The notes below the pieces were generated by a model. That model did no database searches and was not told the origin of the DNA. It saw only the letters and a list, made by a program, of their open reading frames with translations. Position numbers and translations under genes: made by a program. A DNA stretch of 64,000 nt from Erodium maritimum. Taxonomy: Eukaryota > Streptophyta > Magnoliopsida > Geraniales > Geraniaceae. Positions 59,249 to 64,000 of this stretch are shown here, piece by piece. Numbering within the stretch: position 1 is the stretch's first letter; each line of letters opens with the position of its first letter. The stretch covers positions 40,445,825 through 40,509,824 of the forward strand of contig OY997591.1 of the NCBI GenBank assembly GCA_963921825.1. The letters run 5' to 3'.

Positions 59249-62200
59249 ATGGCAAATTCAGCAAACATTAAATAGTTTGTCAATAAAAACCATTCTTGAC
59301 AGGGTCAAGCTAAATGGGACAAACTATTTGGACTGGTATAGAATGTTGAGGATAGTCCTCAAGTCTGAACGCAAAGAATATGTCCTTGACAAGGCTGTCT
59401 CTAAGACCATATCAAAGTTACATGAAGTGTCATTAACTGCTGAGAAGAATATATCAGGGATCTGGGATCCAAGGATATTTTGTTGGTCAACAAGGAATTG
59501 GAAGTGGCAAGGGCGGGGCCCATGCGCACTTAACGGGAAAGATGAGACACCTGAGAATGTCTACTTCTACTTCCAACATCCTGGTCATTGGAACCGGGAT
59601 TACAGAAAGTTCACGGCTGATCTGAAGAAAGGCAGTGGGACTGCGCCTTCATCAGATAGCCTGGATGATTTGAAGAAGGGCAGTAGGATTGCGCCTTCAT
59701 CCAGAAACCTGAATGATCTAAGGAAGGGTGGTGGGACCGTGCCTTCATCCGGTATTAACTCTATAGAGCTGCATCTCTCTACTTCCAAAGATTCATGGGT
59801 ATTAGATACCAGTACTGAATCTCACATATGCACTAACGTATAGTGGCTGAAAGTAGGAGAGGTTTGGAAAGCACGAAGTGGACCTCAAAATTGTGACAAC
59901 TACTGTAGGATCCATGAGTCTTGCTATGCCAAGTGGCCTTGTCTTAGTATTGTATAATTTATATTGCATACCTACTTTTAGTAGGAATATTATATCTGTA
60001 TTCGTGTTTGACAAGGAAGGATATAATGTTAATATTGGAAATTGAGTTTTAAATGTTCTATGCAATGATATGTTTTATACCAGTACTAACTTGGTTGGAG
60101 GATTGTACATATCAGTTTTGGGTAACAATGCCTCCAGTTCTATATATTACGTTAATAACAAAAGGTCTAAATCCAACAATTTAAACTTAACTCTGTTATG
60201 ACACTGTCATTTGGGCCCCATAAACAAGAAGCGCCTATCAGCAGTTCAAAAGTGCGGGCTTTCAGGTTCATTCGAATTCCATTCGATCGATAGGTGCAAG
60301 GTTTGTTTGATGGGAAAAATGACTAACGTGCCCTTTATCGATTGCGATGAAAGGGCGGGTGAGTTATTGGGGCTGATACACTCGAATGTGTGTAGACTAA
60401 TAAGTTCACTTGCTATGAGGGGTTTTAGCTACTTTATCACATTTACTGATGATTACAGTAAATATGGTTATGTCTATTCGGTGAGACATAAGTCTGATAC
60501 TTTTGATAAATTCAAAGAGTTTAAGACTAAAGTAGAAAATCAGCTCGCCAAAGGTATTAAGGCACTTCGATTGGATCGAGGTGGAAAATACTTGACCAAA
60601 GAGTTATTAGATCATCTAAAAGAGAATGGGATCCTTTTGGAATGGACTCCTCTTGGGACACTATAGTAGAAAGGTGTAGCCAAACGGAGAAATCGGACAT
60701 TGTTAGACAATGGTCCGTTCCATGATTAGTTGGACTAATCTCCCAATCTCTTTCTAGGGTTATGCTCTAGAGACGACCGCATTCATAGTGAATTGGGCTT
60801 CGACGAAGGGTGTGGAAGGGACACCATTTTAAAATGGTACGGGATGATGCCCGCTTTGTCCTTCCTAAAGATTTGTGGTTGCGAGGCTTATGTGAAACAT
60901 TTGGTTTCGACTAAGCTCGAACCAAGATCTGAGATATGCACCTTCGTGTGGTATCCCAAAGCAACAAGGGAATACTACTTCTACAATCCCAGTGAGAACA
61001 TGGTGTTCGTCGCTTGGGGTGGGGTTTTTATGGAAAAGGAGTTTTGTTTCCAAAGACGTCAATGGGAGGACTGTGCATCTCGAAGAAATTCAGGATGGTA
61101 CATACCTGTCTAAACCAATTGACAACCCAGTAGAAAGGAGCCAGAGATTGTCGTAGAGTAAGAACCAATTCCTGTTACAATTCTGGAAGGTCCAAGGCGA
61201 TTTGAAAGGATCAATCTTCCACCTCCAAGATATGGTATCCGGAGGTGACAATGAAGTCATGTTGGATCACAATGATCCAGCCACCTTTCAGGAAGTCGTG
61301 GATGGGCCCGACTCCGAGTTATGGCTGGGAGCCTTGAGGGAGGAAATGCAATCCATGTCGGAAAACCGAGTTTGGGAACTGGTTGATCCCATCAATGGTG
61401 TGAGGACCATCAGATGCAAATGGATCTTCAAGGTGAAGATGGACATGGACGACAACCCTCTGACCTACAAAGCTCAACTGGTGGCGAAAGGTTATAGGCA
61501 GATCCAATGGATTGACTATGAGGAAACCTTCTTCCTAGTGGCTATGGTTAAAATCGATCCAAAATTGTTCTTGACATAACTGCGTATCATAATTACGAGA
61601 TATGGCAAGTGGATGTCAAAACCGCTTTCCTAAATGGAAATTTGACTGAGTACGTTTGTATGTCTCGGCTCAAAGGTTTTGACGATCCGAAGAATAATTG
61701 AAAGATTTATAAGTTGTTGAAATCCATTTATGGATTGAAACGAACTTCTCGGAGTTGGATCTTTCGTTTTGATGAGGTTGTAGTTGGATTTGGCTTAATC
61801 AAGAACGAGGATGAATCTTGCATTTATAAGAAGGCTAGTGGCAGCAAGATTACCTTTCTGGTTGTCATTGAAAACGACATCCCAACCTTGCACGAGACTA
61901 AAGCTTGGTTGAGGAAGTGTTTTTCAATAAACGACTTAGGCGATGCTTCTTGTATCTTAGGGATTAAGATATGTAGAGATCGCAACAAGAGGGTCTTGGA
62001 TTTAAGTCAGGGAACCTATGTGAACAAGGCATTGAGTAGGTTTTTAATGCTTGATTCAAAGAAAAAACTCTTACCCACTAGTCATGGCATTCATCTCAGC
62101 AAGACTCAGTGTCCTAAGACACCTGATGAGCTAAAAATGATGATGCGAATCCCATGCGTTTGGGGGCAGGATCGATCATATATATGCCATGAAATGTACG

Positions 62201-62630
62201 AGACCGGACGTCTCGTAAGCCTTACGTTGTACCAGTAGACATCAGTCTAACCTGGGGGAAAGATGATGCTGAACTAGTCGTCGAAGGATGAGTAGACGCT
62301 AGTTTTCCAAGACAAATCCAGATGACTTTAGAAGTCAGTCAGGATATGTGTTTACGCTGAATGGCAGAGCTTTAGCTGGGAGAGCGTAAAGCAAGATACC
62401 ATTGCCGAATCTACGACAGAGGCCAAGTACATGAATGCTGCAGAGGCAGCTAAGGAGGCTATGTGGATTTGGAAATTCACGGCAGGGTTGGGTGTAATTA
62501 AAAACCCATCCAGCCCGGTGAATCCATTTTGCGACAACACAAGGGAAATTGCGCAAGCTAAAAGCCCAGATCGCATAACAAATCCAAACATGTACTACGA
62601 CGTATCCACCTCATCAGAGAAATACTGAAC
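59249..62630 (+). pseudogene. Copia C gag and pol parts
   Basis: Gag start at 59249 (MANSANI), zinc-knuckle region near 59560, the 16-residue repeats (about 59615-59755), pre-integrase and integrase (about 59860-60666 and 60793-61113), RT (61202-62238), RNase H (about 62350-62628). More substitutions than in A and B. A broken fossil. Confidence 0.85.
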
Positions 62631-62779
62631 TTAGGTGAAGTGAAGATAACCTATATTGAAACCGATGATAACACAACCAACTCTTTGACTAAGGCAGTGT
62701 CACTGCCTAAACATGTTAGACATGTAAAGTCGATGGAGACATATTGGAGTTTAGATTGGAACTAGGGCAAGTGGGAGAT

Positions 62780-64000
62780 TGTTAGTCTTAGTGCCCGTAG
62801 TTCAATCCCAAATGTCCAAATGTATATATCATCGTTAGCAATAAAATTAAAGCGGCTTTATATTACTTATGTGTTGGAGTAATATATCGATGTGTGCTCT
62901 GATCTATTCCCACCATGCGAATAGAATCATAGATCGAGATAGATCACACTCGATGGGACCCTAGTCAACAAAGCTTCACTAGAAGCGATTAGTATAAAGA
63001 TGGCTCTTTATGGCTTACGTTCTGTTAGTCATTAGAATGGGATTCCGGAGTCTGATCATACATATCATGTGGGACATGATATTGGACGACCCGCCTTGAA
63101 TATGTGCATAGATTAAGTCATGAACATATTCGGTGTCGTAGCTTGTCATGTATCCTTAGACCAATGAGTCTTCATGATCGCTACGTAGTCAACAACTGAG
63201 TTTGACTTGAGCCTAACGTTGTCCGTAACAGGGCTTCCATAACGGCCAGGATTGGCTTGGGGATAGGCTACATGAGTGACATGAAAGACGACTAAGGGAT
63301 TTATCCCTCATACTAAGGTATGGGAAAGATATCGGTTCTCGGCCGCTTGATCGGGAGTGACTGAAAGGATAACATGGCCATGCACATGATACTGGGTATC
63401 ATATCTTCAGTCATCTCACATATCAAGGAACATTGATTGAGAATAATAAGGATGACGACTCTATGCCTTATCTCAATCAGGATATCGGAGATAAAAGGAT
63501 AATGACAAGGATGACAGAAAGGTTAGAATCGACAGGGTCGATTCGTTATGCAGTGTCAGGCAATACTAAAGTCTTGAAAGTCGCCACTTAAATAGGATCA
63601 AGTAAAATGGGATTTTACGTTGATCTATTGACATGCATAAATCTAAGGGTCACATCGGAGGGTGAAACTCATTGACACATTTATGGAGAATGGCCAAAAG
63701 GGAGTTGTCTCGAGACATGACCAAAACTGGGTTTTGGTTCATGTGCTCGTAAGTGAATAGGACTTTACGGATCAAGACAAGGCTTGGAGTCTTGGGATTG
63801 ATCGTGTCGGATAATGTTGGACATTTCCAGTATGGAAGGCTTGGATGCGATAAGCGAATCACAGGACCTCGTTGGACATGGCACGGGCCATGTTCTAAGA
63901 GGCCCATGAAAGGCCCATGCAACCAAGACCCATGGAACTAATTAATCAAGTCTTGATTAATTAGTACTAAGTAAGGAAGACAAGGATTAAGGTGTTGGTG
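62780..64000 (+). repeat. Right LTR of Copia C, cut by the window end
   Basis: Starts TGTTAGTCTTAGTGCCCG after the polypurine tract. At 1,688 bp it would end near 64,467. Visibly more diverged than the A and B LTRs (for example in the 63,060-63,560 stretch). Confidence 0.9.

Larger units (their letters stand above)
41912..64000 (+). mobile_element. Copia C: Copia-type LTR element fossil, split by Gypsy G2 and cut by the window end
   Basis: Parts: left LTR piece (41912-42397), primer-site-like TGGTATGAGAACC at 42399, leader (42398-42683, resuming at 57980), gag and pol stretches (59249-62630), polypurine tract (about 62769-62779), and right LTR from 62780 past the window end. G2 (42684-57974) sits in the leader with TSD ATGAC. 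It is more diverged than A and B, so it is the oldest of the three. Broken in many places. Confidence 0.85.

Overview
This is a stretch of a flowering-plant nuclear genome. The evidence is a spliced cytosolic malate dehydrogenase gene with plant exon structure, a fragment of a plant UDP-glucuronate decarboxylase gene, plant-type LINEs, and long Copia and Gypsy LTR elements primed by initiator-Met tRNA. The species cannot be named from the sequence. The very GC-rich captured UXS exon would fit a monocot or another GC-skewed lineage, but that is weak evidence. Only one gene looks alive (cMDH, minus strand, 21.7-24.9 kb). Almost everything else is transposable-element sequence, much of it nested.

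Left part (0.2-21.4 kb): a non-autonomous terminal-inverted-repeat DNA element carries a decayed UXS fragment and an AT-rich repeat block. A 5'-truncated LINE (LINE-1, minus) sits inside its left inverted repeat with a 14-bp target duplication. A second, near full-length LINE (LINE-2, minus) abuts its right end and reaches almost to the 3' end of the MDH gene. A Gypsy element (G1, plus, TSD TTAAG) lies in the 3' UTR of LINE-2, and G1 itself holds a large piece of a Copia element.

Middle (21.4-30.8 kb): the seven-exon MDH gene has all GT-AG introns and all key residues. A third LINE of a different lineage, with an RNase H domain (LINE-3, plus, 12-bp TSD), starts about 300 bp upstream of its TATA-like box and points away from it. 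About 0.9 kb of unassigned DNA follows.

Right part (30.8-64 kb): two LTR-element stacks. In the first, an inverted Copia LTR piece holds a solo Gypsy LTR (TSD CCTAT), which holds Copia A (plus, TSD CGGCC). In the second, Copia C (plus, cut by the window end) holds Gypsy G2 in its leader (minus, TSD ATGAC), and G2 holds Copia B (minus, TSD GCAAC). Copia B has two LTRs of 1,688 bp each that look identical wherever I compared them, so it is the youngest insertion. All LTR elements have broken coding regions.

I found no tRNA, rRNA, CRISPR or bacterial-type system. The most informative points are the gene capture, the nesting order dated by TSDs, the dense TGACG palindromes in the Gypsy LTR, and the spread of Copia copies that share a broken coding region.
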